64,000 bases of DNA from Marinilactibacillus sp036039175 (lineage in GTDB: Bacteria; Bacillota; Bacilli; Lactobacillales; Carnobacteriaceae_A): positions 124,001-188,000 of the forward strand of contig NZ_JAYXKP010000004.1 of the NCBI RefSeq assembly GCF_036039175.1, given 5' to 3'. The position numbers and the translations under genes were made by a program. Shown one piece after another: positions 26,200-34,732 of the stretch. The notes under the pieces are model-generated. The model saw only the letters and a program-made list of their open reading frames with translations. It was not told where the DNA came from and did no database searches. Numbering within the stretch: the first letter of the stretch is position 1; each line of letters starts with the position of its first letter.

Positions 26200-28455
26200 C
26201 TATTTTATTTTTTGTTTACCACCAAAGAAATAGAATCCTCCGCCAAATGATGCGAGGGTCACCACACCAATGATAACGGCTGGCTTGGGGATATTTACAG
26301 AATCAGAAACGCCAGCTTGATTCGCTTCGGCATCTTCAGTCTCTGCAGTGTTTTGATCTTCGTCAGTCGGTGTTTCTTCAGACATTACGGCTTCTTCGTC
26401 TGTTTCTTCTTCATCGACTTCCGTTTCTTCTCCAATATCTTCTTGCTCTTCTTCAGTCTCTTCAAAAGCAACAGGAGAGAAGACGCCTAGAGTTCCAACT
26501 GCGTTTAAATCAGAAACGACAGCACCATTTTTATAAGTACTATCTAAAATGATCCATTCTTCTTGATCATTACTCCAAAGATATAAGTGATCTTGATTTT
26601 CTTCTGCAGCAGCTGAAAAGAAGCGATACGTCATATTGGATTCGAATTCTGTGATACTTGCGCCATTTACAATCATGTTCATTTGGTAAAGAGGGCTTTT
26701 AGCTTCTTCAATACTAGAAACTTCTTGTGAAAGGTCGTTACTGAACCTTAAAACCGTTTCCCCTTCTTGGAAATTGCTTGAAGGAATAAGCCATTCCATA
26801 TCTAATTTAGCAATCAAGATACTGATGTTTCTTTCTCTTAACACAAGAACTTGTTCAGCTGTTAAGGAAAGTTGATCAACGGACTCCATTGTTGCGTCAA
26901 ATGAAACAGCGATTACACCATTATCTGCGACAGATGCAAAGTCTTCTTTAGAAAGTAAGGCTGTTCCATCACTTTCTGACGGACGTATCCAAACAGCATT
27001 TTCAGAAACATCTACAGGCTGTTCTTCTTCTTCTGAAGCGGCCTCTTCATTATCTGGAGTTTCTTCGGGTATGGTTTCTTCAGGAACATCTGTAGATTCA
27101 GAAGGGCTTTCTGTTTCAGGTTCTGTACTAGGTTGCTCTGATTCTGTAGGTGTCTCTACTACTTCTTCTTGAGGTTGTTCTGTTTCAGGTTCCTCTTCAA
27201 CTTCTTCAGAAGGTATTTCTTCAACCGGTTCCGTTTCTTCAGGGACGGTTTCCTCTGGAGTATCTTCAGTTGGTTCTTCTTCAATAGGTACTTCTTTTGA
27301 ATAACGCACTAATCCAAACCCATAACGGTCATCTCTACCTTCAGGGCCGAGGTCGGTAGCATTCTTTTGAAGAAGTGAACGAACTTGTCTGGTGCCTTGT
27401 TTTTGCATCAATAAAGCAGCAATTCCCGCAACGTGTGGTGTTGCTTGAGAAGTACCAGAATTTTCGGCGTAACCACTTCCGGTATTACTTAAACTATTAA
27501 TAGAACGGCCAGGTGCAGCCAACTCGTTTTCAAGTGAAACTTTAGAATCACTAGCAATTGTTCTGTTTCTATCCACGTTAGCAACAGCAACCGCCTCTGG
27601 ATACGCAGCAGGATAGTCTATACCAGAAGATCCTGTTCCATTCCCACTTGCAGCAACAACAAGGATGCCTGCATTCGTGGCAGAAATAATCGCATCGTGA
27701 ATGTCTTGATTCGGATCTTGAAATCCAGAGCTGATGTTAATAATGTCAACACCCATTTTCACTGCTTCTTGAATACCAAGTAATAAATTACTAGCAGAAG
27801 TCGAGTTTTTTTGGGTTTTATGATAAACCTTAATACCATATATAGACGCACCTGGAGCAATCCCACGAACGGGAGACTGAGTAGAAGCACCGATAATACC
27901 TGCGACGTGTGTTCCGTGCCCATCATGGTCATTACGCCAGTCATCAGCGCCAAGTTTGTGGTTTTCGTCGAAAATACTATATCCACCAGCGTAGGTGATA
28001 TCAGGATGATTGTAAAAACCAGTATCGATAACCGCTACTTTTATGTCTGTTCCGGTAATATTTTCATCCCAAGCATCGAAAGCACCGACCATTTCATTAT
28101 TCCAATCATTATCTGTTAAAGCTCTACTAGAAACTTCCGTGTCTTCAGAAGTTGTCATTTCCTGATCATAACTGACGCGTCTGACGCCTTTTTGTCGGCT
28201 GATTTCTTTCACTGCTGAAGCAGGAACGGTCATCGTTTGAATGGGCAAGAAGTCGAGCGTTCGCACATTTTTATAGCTTGGATCGAGCGTTTCAGTATCT
28301 GGAACGGTCTCTTCATAACGAACAATGATATCAACGAGTTCGTCACTGTCAGCCGTTTCTTCACTAGCAAACACAGAATAGGTTGGAGCGAGCAGTGTAA
28401 ATATAAACATAAATGCTAAAAACAGTGAACCAAATTTAAGTATAAGCTTTTTCAC
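26200..28455 (-). CDS. Secreted, membrane-anchored subtilisin-like serine protease (S8)
   Basis: The start chosen is the GTG at 28455, because AAAGGAG lies 7 nt upstream; an ATG at 28482 would put that site inside the gene. The order in the 751-residue product is: signal peptide (KKLILKFGSLFLAFMFIFTLL, ending near VFASEE), I9-like propeptide, S8 catalytic domain with Asp in VAVIDTGFYNHPD, His in DGHGTHVAGI and Ser in NSGTSQATPHVAG, and a Glu/Pro/Thr-rich linker of about 110 residues. A beta-rich domain, a second acidic linker and a C-terminal helix with a basic tail (GGKQKIK) follow. There is no LPXTG. It is probably held at the outer surface by the last helix. Confidence 0.88.
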   Translation of the reverse strand: MKKLILKFGSLFLAFMFIFTLLAPTYSVFASEETADSDELVDIIVRYEETVPDTETLDPSYKNVRTLDFLPIQTMTVPASAVKEISRQKGVRRVSYDQEMTTSEDTEVSSRALTDNDWNNEMVGAFDAWDENITGTDIKVAVIDTGFYNHPDITYAGGYSIFDENHKLGADDWRNDHDGHGTHVAGIIGASTQSPVRGIAPGASIYGIKVYHKTQKNSTSASNLLLGIQEAVKMGVDIINISSGFQDPNQDIHDAIISATNAGILVVAASGNGTGSSGIDYPAAYPEAVAVANVDRNRTIASDSKVSLENELAAPGRSINSLSNTGSGYAENSGTSQATPHVAGIAALLMQKQGTRQVRSLLQKNATDLGPEGRDDRYGFGLVRYSKEVPIEEEPTEDTPEETVPEETEPVEEIPSEEVEEEPETEQPQEEVVETPTESEQPSTEPETESPSESTDVPEETIPEETPDNEEAASEEEEQPVDVSENAVWIRPSESDGTALLSKEDFASVADNGVIAVSFDATMESVDQLSLTAEQVLVLRERNISILIAKLDMEWLIPSSNFQEGETVLRFSNDLSQEVSSIEEAKSPLYQMNMIVNGASITEFESNMTYRFFSAAAEENQDHLYLWSNDQEEWIILDSTYKNGAVVSDLNAVGTLGVFSPVAFEETEEEQEDIGEETEVDEEETDEEAVMSEETPTDEDQNTAETEDAEANQAGVSDSVNIPKPAVIIGVVTLASFGGGFYFFGGKQKIK

Positions 28456-28495
28456 TAAACAATCTCCTTTGAATCTTGTCATCTAAATCATCAAT

Positions 28496-28507
28496 TTATC
28501 ATGATAA
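28496..28507. promoter_or_regulatory. Palindrome upstream of the subtilase gene
   Basis: TTATCATGATAA is a perfect 12-base palindrome 41 bases before the protease start. It could be an operator; no regulator is implied by sequence alone. The remaining 28508-28744 shows no gene. Confidence 0.3.
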
Positions 28508-28744
28508 TCGTTTAAATCATTAAAAATATCTTATCATAGACGTGTTACAATATTAGAGAGAAATCACTCTGTTTTTTCAAATTGTAACGGGAACTGTCAT
28601 ATTTTGTTAAAAAATTACCTTGTTGTTCTATTATAATGGCTTTATCAGGAAAACAAAGTGTTTTGAGAAGAAAAGAATCAGCTTATTATAAAGAATATTC
28701 TATTAATTAAACTTATAAATTCAATAAAAAGGAAGTAATGACCC

Positions 28745-30049
28745 ATGAATAGACCTGAATCCATAAAAAAAGCTTTAACTTATTTCAAATCAAATGAAAT
28801 CTTTTTTCATTTATTTTTGTTGTTCAAAAATGAATATGACGCTGCAAAACATCCTTTAGGACCCGTAGATGTCTCAGAGTTTACAGAAGAAGAGCTTGAG
28901 CCTGTTAAAACATTTCTAAAAACAAACTTAGATTCAGAAAATGGAACGACAAAAATCGACACGAATCTGTTTGAAGCCAGAATGCAGGAACAGTTCGATT
29001 TGTCTTTATCACTGGATGCGTTTCTGACAGAATACTTCAAAGATATGCTGAGTATTAAAGAAACAGAAGGAAAGCAGCCGCATCAGGAAATGAAGAATTT
29101 CTTAGATTATCTTGAAAGAGAATATGCTCTACTGACAAGCTGGTTCAACTATCTTAAAAGAGGAACCTACGATAGCCAGTGGATTTATCAGCTGATTTCT
29201 GAATCACCAAAGGTATTTGAAGACCATGTCCTTCATCTTTCTGAAGCCATTCGACTATTACCGGAAAGACCCATTCGTTTAGCTTTATTTGGACAGATTG
29301 TTGCAGGAGAACCACACGCTTTTGAGCGTCATTCGACTCTTGGAAAGCTTTTACTTCATGTGCTTGCTGAAGATGCAAGATATCATGCGATAGAGCCGGT
29401 CACCATTCCAGGGAGCAGCGAAGAAGTGAACCAGCTTTTATTGAAGTTCAATATTTTGAGAGATGATGTTACCAACTACACAACACTAGTGAATCTTTAT
29501 GCAGAAACCATAGAAGGATATCATCCTATGTGGGAATCTGCCGCACACTCGCATAGTGTGATGAACGCTCCGATACGAGAGTTGATCAATATTGTGGCTG
29601 CTTATCCAGCTCATGAAGCTCAAATTGTATGGGTGATCGAGAACCCGGTCGTATTTTCAAACATTTTGGATGAAGTTCCAAATGTCCCTATGATTTGTAC
29701 GCAAGGTAAGCTAACACTGGCAACAATGGAACTGTTGGATCGTCTTGCTGAAGAAGAAACAGATATTAGATATTGTGGAGACATTACGCCAGAAGGTATC
29801 AAGCGAGCAGAGACCATACTGATGAGGTACCCGGAAAACTCGCAGCCTTGGAAAATGGATGTTCCATCCTATCTCGCATCAAGATCTAAAGACAAACACT
29901 TGACTGACAAAGACCTTGAGATATTGAATACCTATTCGTTGGATATTTTTTCTTGCTTAAAAGATGAAATGAAAGATAGAGGGAATCCAGCGTGTCAAGA
30001 AATGCTACTTGACGAGATAATCAGTGAGTTGAAGTACTATTACCAATAG
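28745..30049 (+). CDS. Orphan TIGR02679/DUF2399 (JetD-like, Toprim-type) protein
   Basis: A 434-residue soluble protein. The last third has the DUF2399 pattern: VWVIENPVVFSNIL (Glu299), VPMICTQGKLTLATMELLDRL and YCGDITPEGIKRAE (Asp346). DUF2399 proteins are related to the Toprim nuclease subunit JetD of Wadjet plasmid-defence systems and usually sit beside TIGR02677, TIGR02678 and TIGR02680 (SMC-like) genes. None of those partners is adjacent here. Where relatives have an Asp-x-Asp, this copy reads Asp-Ile-Thr (Thr348). The N-terminal 280 residues are helical with no motif I can name. AAAGGAAG lies about 8 nt before the ATG. The family call is by pattern recall. Confidence 0.65.
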   Translation: MNRPESIKKALTYFKSNEIFFHLFLLFKNEYDAAKHPLGPVDVSEFTEEELEPVKTFLKTNLDSENGTTKIDTNLFEARMQEQFDLSLSLDAFLTEYFKDMLSIKETEGKQPHQEMKNFLDYLEREYALLTSWFNYLKRGTYDSQWIYQLISESPKVFEDHVLHLSEAIRLLPERPIRLALFGQIVAGEPHAFERHSTLGKLLLHVLAEDARYHAIEPVTIPGSSEEVNQLLLKFNILRDDVTNYTTLVNLYAETIEGYHPMWESAAHSHSVMNAPIRELINIVAAYPAHEAQIVWVIENPVVFSNILDEVPNVPMICTQGKLTLATMELLDRLAEEETDIRYCGDITPEGIKRAETILMRYPENSQPWKMDVPSYLASRSKDKHLTDKDLEILNTYSLDIFSCLKDEMKDRGNPACQEMLLDEIISELKYYYQ

Positions 30050-30121
30050 ACTATTAGGCGTCTTTTATAATATACTCTCATCACAAGTTATATAGTAAAA
30101 ACAGATTGAGAAGGTGAAGGC

Positions 30122-31114
30122 ATGAGTACGATAAAGAAAGTGGCTGAAGATGCTAAAGTATCTATAGCAACGGTGTCGAGAATATTGAACAACGATCCTA
30201 GCTTGAACGTTATGGAAGCTACTAGAAAAAGAGTGATTGAATCTGCAAAAAAATTAGGTTATCGAAAAAAAACCTTCGATTTTCCGCTACTAAATATTGC
30301 ATTCCTTTATTGGTTGACTCAAGAATCAGAGCTTGAAGATGTCTATTTTGGAGAAATGAGACAAGAGATCGAAAGAGAAGCAAAAAAATATAACATTGAA
30401 ATTACTTGTTATACGATTGAAGAAGGGATAGAGGTTGTGCCGTCATCGATACAAGGGTTTATAGCGGTAGGGAATTTTAAAAAAGAGGAATTAGACCGTT
30501 TGAAGTCAATCACTCAAAATGGTGTGTTCATCGATACTTCTCCAGAAACCACTAAGTACGATTCTGTTAGACCTGATCTATTTGAAATAACAGACCGAGC
30601 GATTGATCATTTCGTTCAGAGTGGTCACGAAAAGATTGGGTTTATCGGCGGGACTTATGTAGATAGAAATATAGACAAAGATTATCCTGATATTAGAGAA
30701 AAAGAGTTTGTAGCGAAAATGGAAGAAATTCAGTTATTGAACAGACAATATATTTTTACTAAACGTGGATTTACATTCAAAACGGGTGTTGAACTAATGG
30801 AACAGGCTATTTCCGAGCTAAATGATCAGATGCCCACGGCCTTTTTTGTTGCATCTGATGCTATAGCCCTAGGGTGTCTTCAAGTCTTGAACAAACGAGG
30901 ATACTCTGTGCCTAAAAGGGTCAGCATCATTAGTATCAATAATATTAGCTTAGCTAAGTTCGTTACTCCTCCGCTGACAACCTTTAGTATAAATGTGAAT
31001 GCCTTAGTGTCGAATGCAATGAAGCTTTTGTCTGAACAAATTCTTGAAGAAAGAACTTATAGGAAAAAATTATTCATAGAATCGGATTTGATTGTTCGGA
31101 AAACAACGATATAG
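30122..31114 (+). CDS. ganR: LacI family transcriptional regulator (GanR-like)
   Basis: A 330-residue repressor. The N-terminal LacI helix-turn-helix reads TIKKVAEDAKVSIATVSRILN, with the hinge region near KKLGYRKK. It is followed by the periplasmic-binding-type effector domain (FFVASDAIALGCLQVLNKRGYSVPKRVSIISINN, in parts). It lies directly upstream of, and in line with, the galactan operon. The palindrome embedded in that operon's promoter (31151-31183) is its likely operator. The inducer is probably galactobiose or a related galactooligosaccharide, by analogy with B. subtilis GanR. Confidence 0.85.
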   Translation: MSTIKKVAEDAKVSIATVSRILNNDPSLNVMEATRKRVIESAKKLGYRKKTFDFPLLNIAFLYWLTQESELEDVYFGEMRQEIEREAKKYNIEITCYTIEEGIEVVPSSIQGFIAVGNFKKEELDRLKSITQNGVFIDTSPETTKYDSVRPDLFEITDRAIDHFVQSGHEKIGFIGGTYVDRNIDKDYPDIREKEFVAKMEEIQLLNRQYIFTKRGFTFKTGVELMEQAISELNDQMPTAFFVASDAIALGCLQVLNKRGYSVPKRVSIISINNISLAKFVTPPLTTFSINVNALVSNAMKLLSEQILEERTYRKKLFIESDLIVRKTTI

Positions 31115-31123
31115 TTGTTTTCC
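31098..31123 (+). terminator. Hairpin at the end of the LacI regulator gene
   Basis: GGAAAACAAC (31098-31107) and GTTGTTTTCC (31114-31123) form a perfect 10-bp stem spanning the stop codon. No T run follows, so it is a weak terminator or an mRNA-stabilising hairpin. Confidence 0.45.
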
Positions 31124-31150
31124 AGTAAAATGTTTTACTAAAAAAGTAAA

Positions 31151-31188
31151 ATAAAACCGTTTACATATGGTAAACGGTTTTATATACT
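31151..31188 (+). promoter_or_regulatory. Galactan operon promoter with embedded LacI-type operator
   Basis: A 14-bp inverted repeat, ATAAAACCGTTTAC (31151-31164) and GTAAACGGTTTTAT (31170-31183), covers the -35 (TTTACA, 31160-31165) and the 17-nt spacer up to the -10 (TATACT, 31183-31188). Repressor binding here would block RNA polymerase directly. Confidence 0.75.
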
Positions 31189-31241
31189 TTAGAAGTAAAC
31201 TAAATGACAATCGATTTAAGAGATGAAAGGAATGTAACCTT

Positions 31242-32513
31242 ATGAAAAATAAATTTTACTTATTGAGTAGTGGTTTAATCGTCAGCTCCCTTCTTGCAGC
31301 TTGTGGACCTGGAGAGTCTAGCAGTGAAACATCAACAGAGCCAGAGAACAGTGATGGTGCGACAATCGTCATGTGGGAAGACGTTGACAAAATGGTCGGA
31401 ACAGAAGAAGCCATTAAAGCTTTTGAGGAAGAACATAATGTAACAGTAGAAGTTCAAGAAAAACCTTATGGAGATAATATTGAAGATTTGCGCTTAGATG
31501 GACCGGGCGGAACAGGACCAGATATTTTTGCAATGCCTCATGACAACCTTGGAACTGCTGTAACAGAAGGCTTGGTTCAAGCTTTGAATGTTGATGAAGA
31601 AGTCACAAGTATGTATACAGATTCCGCTATGATGTCTCAGACAGTAGATGGCGTTGTATATGGGTTACCTTATGCAGTTGAAACAACTGTTCTATATTAC
31701 AACCGCGACTTAGTGGATGAAGAAAACTTACCTGAAACACTGGATGACTGGTATGAGTTCTCTAAAGAGGCCACTGAGGGAGACAATTATGGATTCCTAG
31801 CACTTTGGGATCAAATTTACTATGCACAAAGTATTATGGGTGGTTACGGCGGTTATGTTTTCGGAATGGATGACGATGGTAACTATGATACAGAGGATAT
31901 TGGATTGAACAATGAAGGTGCCGTTGAAGCAACTGAATATATCCAAAAATTCTATGAAGAAGGACTTTTCCCTAGTGGTATTATCGGAGAACAAGGAATC
32001 AACGTTTTAGATTCTTTATTCAGCGAAGGAAGAGCAGCAGCAGTTATTTCTGGACCGTGGAACCTTGGGCCGTTTGAACAAGCAGGAATTGATTATGGTG
32101 TGATGGCACTTCCAAGACTTGAAAATGGCGATCAAATGAGTTCATTTGTAGGAGTCAAGAGTTACAATGTAAGCTCGTACTCTCAGTATCCTGAACTAGC
32201 TCAAGAGCTAGTTGAATGGTTGACAAATGAAGAGAACCAATTAACTCGTTATGAGAATACAATGGAAGTACCTGCAATTGAAGCACTAGCTAACGATCCA
32301 ATTGTTACTGAAAGTGAGTCAGCACAAGCAGTAGCTGAGCAGTCTCAATATGCAGAGTTGATGCCAGGCATTCCAGAAATGAACGAAGTATGGACGCCTG
32401 TAGATTCAGCACTACAAACGGTTGCAACTGGATCTGAAGAGCCACAAGCAGCATTAGATAGCGCTGTTGAATCAGTTAGAAGTCAGATTGAAGCAAACCA
32501 TAGCGGAAATTAA
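31242..32513 (+). CDS. ganS: Galactooligosaccharide-binding lipoprotein (GanS-like)
   Basis: A 423-residue lipoprotein with lipobox LAAC. It has the MalE-type family 1 fold: GATIVMWEDVDKM, GGTGPDIFAMPHDNLG, VVYGLPYAVETTVLYYNRD and AAAVISGPWNLGPFEQAGIDYGV (in parts). Gene order after it (two permeases, GH42, GH53) equals B. subtilis ganS-ganP-ganQ-ganA-ganB, so it most likely captures beta-1,4-galactooligosaccharides released by the wall-bound galactanase. No ATPase gene is in the operon; a shared MsmX-type ATPase is expected elsewhere, as in B. subtilis. Confidence 0.88.
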   Translation: MKNKFYLLSSGLIVSSLLAACGPGESSSETSTEPENSDGATIVMWEDVDKMVGTEEAIKAFEEEHNVTVEVQEKPYGDNIEDLRLDGPGGTGPDIFAMPHDNLGTAVTEGLVQALNVDEEVTSMYTDSAMMSQTVDGVVYGLPYAVETTVLYYNRDLVDEENLPETLDDWYEFSKEATEGDNYGFLALWDQIYYAQSIMGGYGGYVFGMDDDGNYDTEDIGLNNEGAVEATEYIQKFYEEGLFPSGIIGEQGINVLDSLFSEGRAAAVISGPWNLGPFEQAGIDYGVMALPRLENGDQMSSFVGVKSYNVSSYSQYPELAQELVEWLTNEENQLTRYENTMEVPAIEALANDPIVTESESAQAVAEQSQYAELMPGIPEMNEVWTPVDSALQTVATGSEEPQAALDSAVESVRSQIEANHSGN

Positions 32514-32523
32514 TAGAGCATGT

Positions 32524-32552
32524 AAAAGGTATCTCTTAAGGGAGATACCTTT
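32524..32552 (+). other. Intercistronic hairpin between ganS and ganP
   Basis: AAAGGTATCTC (32524-32534) pairs with GAGATACCTTT (32542-32552). It has only a short T tract. Such a hairpin can raise the level of binding-protein mRNA over that of the permeases. Confidence 0.65.
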
Positions 32553-32586
32553 GCTATTAAGAAGAAGGAAAAGGTGGTCATGAAAC

Positions 32587-33843
32587 ATGCAACATAAAAA
32601 GAAGGCAGCATTTTTGTCTCTCGTGCCAGGTCTAGGGCAATTGTACAATCGACAATGGTTGAAAGGTGCTCTATTTTTGGTGCTTACGATAGCTTTTGGT
32701 TTTGTATTTGCAGATCTACTCAACATTGGTTTATGGGGAATTGTAACATTAGGTACAGAGGTTCCACGTGATAATTCAGTTTTCTTACTAGCGCAAGGAA
32801 TTCTAGCGGTTATCGTCGTCGCATTCGGTTTAGCTTTTTATCTATTTAATATACGAGATGCCTACAGAGTGGGAAAAAGAAGAGATGAGGAATTACCTCT
32901 ATTCACTTTAAAAGAACAATACTTTAATTTGATAGATCAAGGATATCCCTATTTAATTAGTGGACCGGCTTTATTGTTACTAGTTTTTTCTGTTGTTTTT
33001 CCAATTTTATTCAGTTTCTCAATCGCATTTACAAATTACAATCTTTACAATTCACCACCCGCTAATTTAATTAATTGGGTAGGGTTCGATACATTTATTC
33101 AGATATTCACAGTGGATATTTGGAGAACAACATTCTTTGATGTACTTAGTTGGACAATAATTTGGACATTATTGGCAACAACATTGCAAGTTAGTATAGG
33201 GATTTTCCTAGCAGTTCTAGTGAATCAAAAAGACCTTAAGTTTAAAAAGTTGATTCGGACGATTTTGGTATTGCCATGGGCAGTTCCTGGATTTGTAACC
33301 ATTTTGATTTTTGCAGGTCTATTTAACGATAGTTTTGGTGTAATCAATACAGGATTGCTCTCTTTCCTTGGAATTGAGTCTATCCCTTGGCTAACGAATC
33401 CATTTTGGTCAAGAGTTGCTTTGATTGGAATCCAAGGCTGGTTAGGCTTTCCTTATGTATTTATCGTTACGACGGGCGTACTTCAGTCCATTCCAGATGA
33501 TTTGTATGAAGCGGCCATTATAGATGGAGCTTCAGCTATTCAAAAATTTAAAACCATTACTTTGCCATTAATCTTTATATCCATTTCACCAATCATCATT
33601 ACGCAATACACATTTAACTTCAATAATTTCAATATTATCTATCTATTCAATGGTGGTGGACCAGCAGTGTCTGGTTCAAATGCGGGAGGAACAGATATAT
33701 TAGTCTCGTGGATTTATTCTCTGACTATGTCATCAAGTCAATTCGCTTTGGCAGCGGCATTAACGATCCTATTGTCTATCTTCGTCATTTCCATTGCGCT
33801 ATGGCAATTTAGAAGAACAAAGTCATTTAAAGGAGTAAATTAA
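32587..33843 (+). CDS. ganP: Galactooligosaccharide ABC permease (GanP, MalF-like)
   Basis: A 418-residue permease. The N-terminus carries a small module (KKKAAFLSLVPGLGQLYNRQW) and two extra helices before the MalF-type core, as in B. subtilis GanP. The EAA loop DLYEAAIIDGASAIQKFKTITLPL is near residue 310. AAGGTGG precedes the ATG. ganQ starts two bases after its stop. Confidence 0.9.
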   Translation: MQHKKKAAFLSLVPGLGQLYNRQWLKGALFLVLTIAFGFVFADLLNIGLWGIVTLGTEVPRDNSVFLLAQGILAVIVVAFGLAFYLFNIRDAYRVGKRRDEELPLFTLKEQYFNLIDQGYPYLISGPALLLLVFSVVFPILFSFSIAFTNYNLYNSPPANLINWVGFDTFIQIFTVDIWRTTFFDVLSWTIIWTLLATTLQVSIGIFLAVLVNQKDLKFKKLIRTILVLPWAVPGFVTILIFAGLFNDSFGVINTGLLSFLGIESIPWLTNPFWSRVALIGIQGWLGFPYVFIVTTGVLQSIPDDLYEAAIIDGASAIQKFKTITLPLIFISISPIIITQYTFNFNNFNIIYLFNGGGPAVSGSNAGGTDILVSWIYSLTMSSSQFALAAALTILLSIFVISIALWQFRRTKSFKGVN

Positions 33844-33844
33844 G

Positions 33845-34693
33845 ATGATCTCTTCAAAAAAAAGTAAATTAGCACGATTATTTTTCACGTATAGTTTTTT
33901 AATTTTAGTCATGATCATAATCATCTATCCATTGTTATGGACCATTGGAGCTAGCTTTAACCCAGGTAACAGTTTAGTGAGTACCAAGATGATACCGGAC
34001 AATCCGACTTTATTTCATTACCAAAGGTTATTCTCTGGAGATAATAGTATCCAATATGTTCAATGGTACTTCAATTCTATGAAAGTTAGCATATTTACAA
34101 TGGCTGGCACATTGTTTTGTGTATCTTTAACGGCTTATGCTTTTTCTCGTTTCAGGTTTAAAGGTAGAAAAAATGGACTTGTACTATTTTTACTACTACA
34201 AATGATCCCTCAATTTTCGGCTTTAATTGCGTTATATGTATTAGCTCAAATGCTAGGGATGATGAACAACCATTGGCTGTTAATTCTTTTATATATAGGT
34301 GGCCAGATTCCGATGAACACCTACTTAATGAAAGGGTACTTTGATTCTATTCCGATTGAATTAGATGAAAGTGCACGTATTGATGGGGCAGGAAGTACAC
34401 GTATCTTCTTGCAAATCTTGATGCCGCTTGCTAGACCAATGCTTGCTGTAGTGGCTATGAATAGTTTTACTGGACCGCTAGGAGATTTTATTCTATCTTC
34501 CACTATTTTAAGATCGCCTCAAACCTATACTTTACCTTTGGGGCTATATAATTTGGTCAATCAACGTCAAGGAGCGAGTTATACAACTTTTGCCGCAGGA
34601 GCAATTTTAATAAGTATTCCTGTAGCGATTGCATTTTTATTCTTACAAAAACACTTTGTCTCTGGTCTGACGGCTGGAGGTACTAAAGGCTAA
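33845..34693 (+). CDS. ganQ: Galactooligosaccharide ABC permease (GanQ, MalG-like)
   Basis: A 282-residue permease with six hydrophobic segments, the EAA loop ELDESARIDGAGSTRIFLQI and the MalG-type C-terminus FVSGLTAGGTKG. It pairs with GanP as the membrane part of the importer. GGAG lies at the end of ganP. Confidence 0.92.
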   Translation: MISSKKSKLARLFFTYSFLILVMIIIIYPLLWTIGASFNPGNSLVSTKMIPDNPTLFHYQRLFSGDNSIQYVQWYFNSMKVSIFTMAGTLFCVSLTAYAFSRFRFKGRKNGLVLFLLLQMIPQFSALIALYVLAQMLGMMNNHWLLILLYIGGQIPMNTYLMKGYFDSIPIELDESARIDGAGSTRIFLQILMPLARPMLAVVAMNSFTGPLGDFILSSTILRSPQTYTLPLGLYNLVNQRQGASYTTFAAGAILISIPVAIAFLFLQKHFVSGLTAGGTKG

Positions 34694-34732
34694 GTTAATT
34701 CAAGTTAATGTAAAAAAGAGAGGAATATTTAA

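Noticed and set aside
31133..31151. TTTTACT/AGTAAAA inverted repeat before the gan promoter as a second operator
   Set aside because: It is only 7 bp, very AT-rich and differs from the main operator arms; it could arise by chance.
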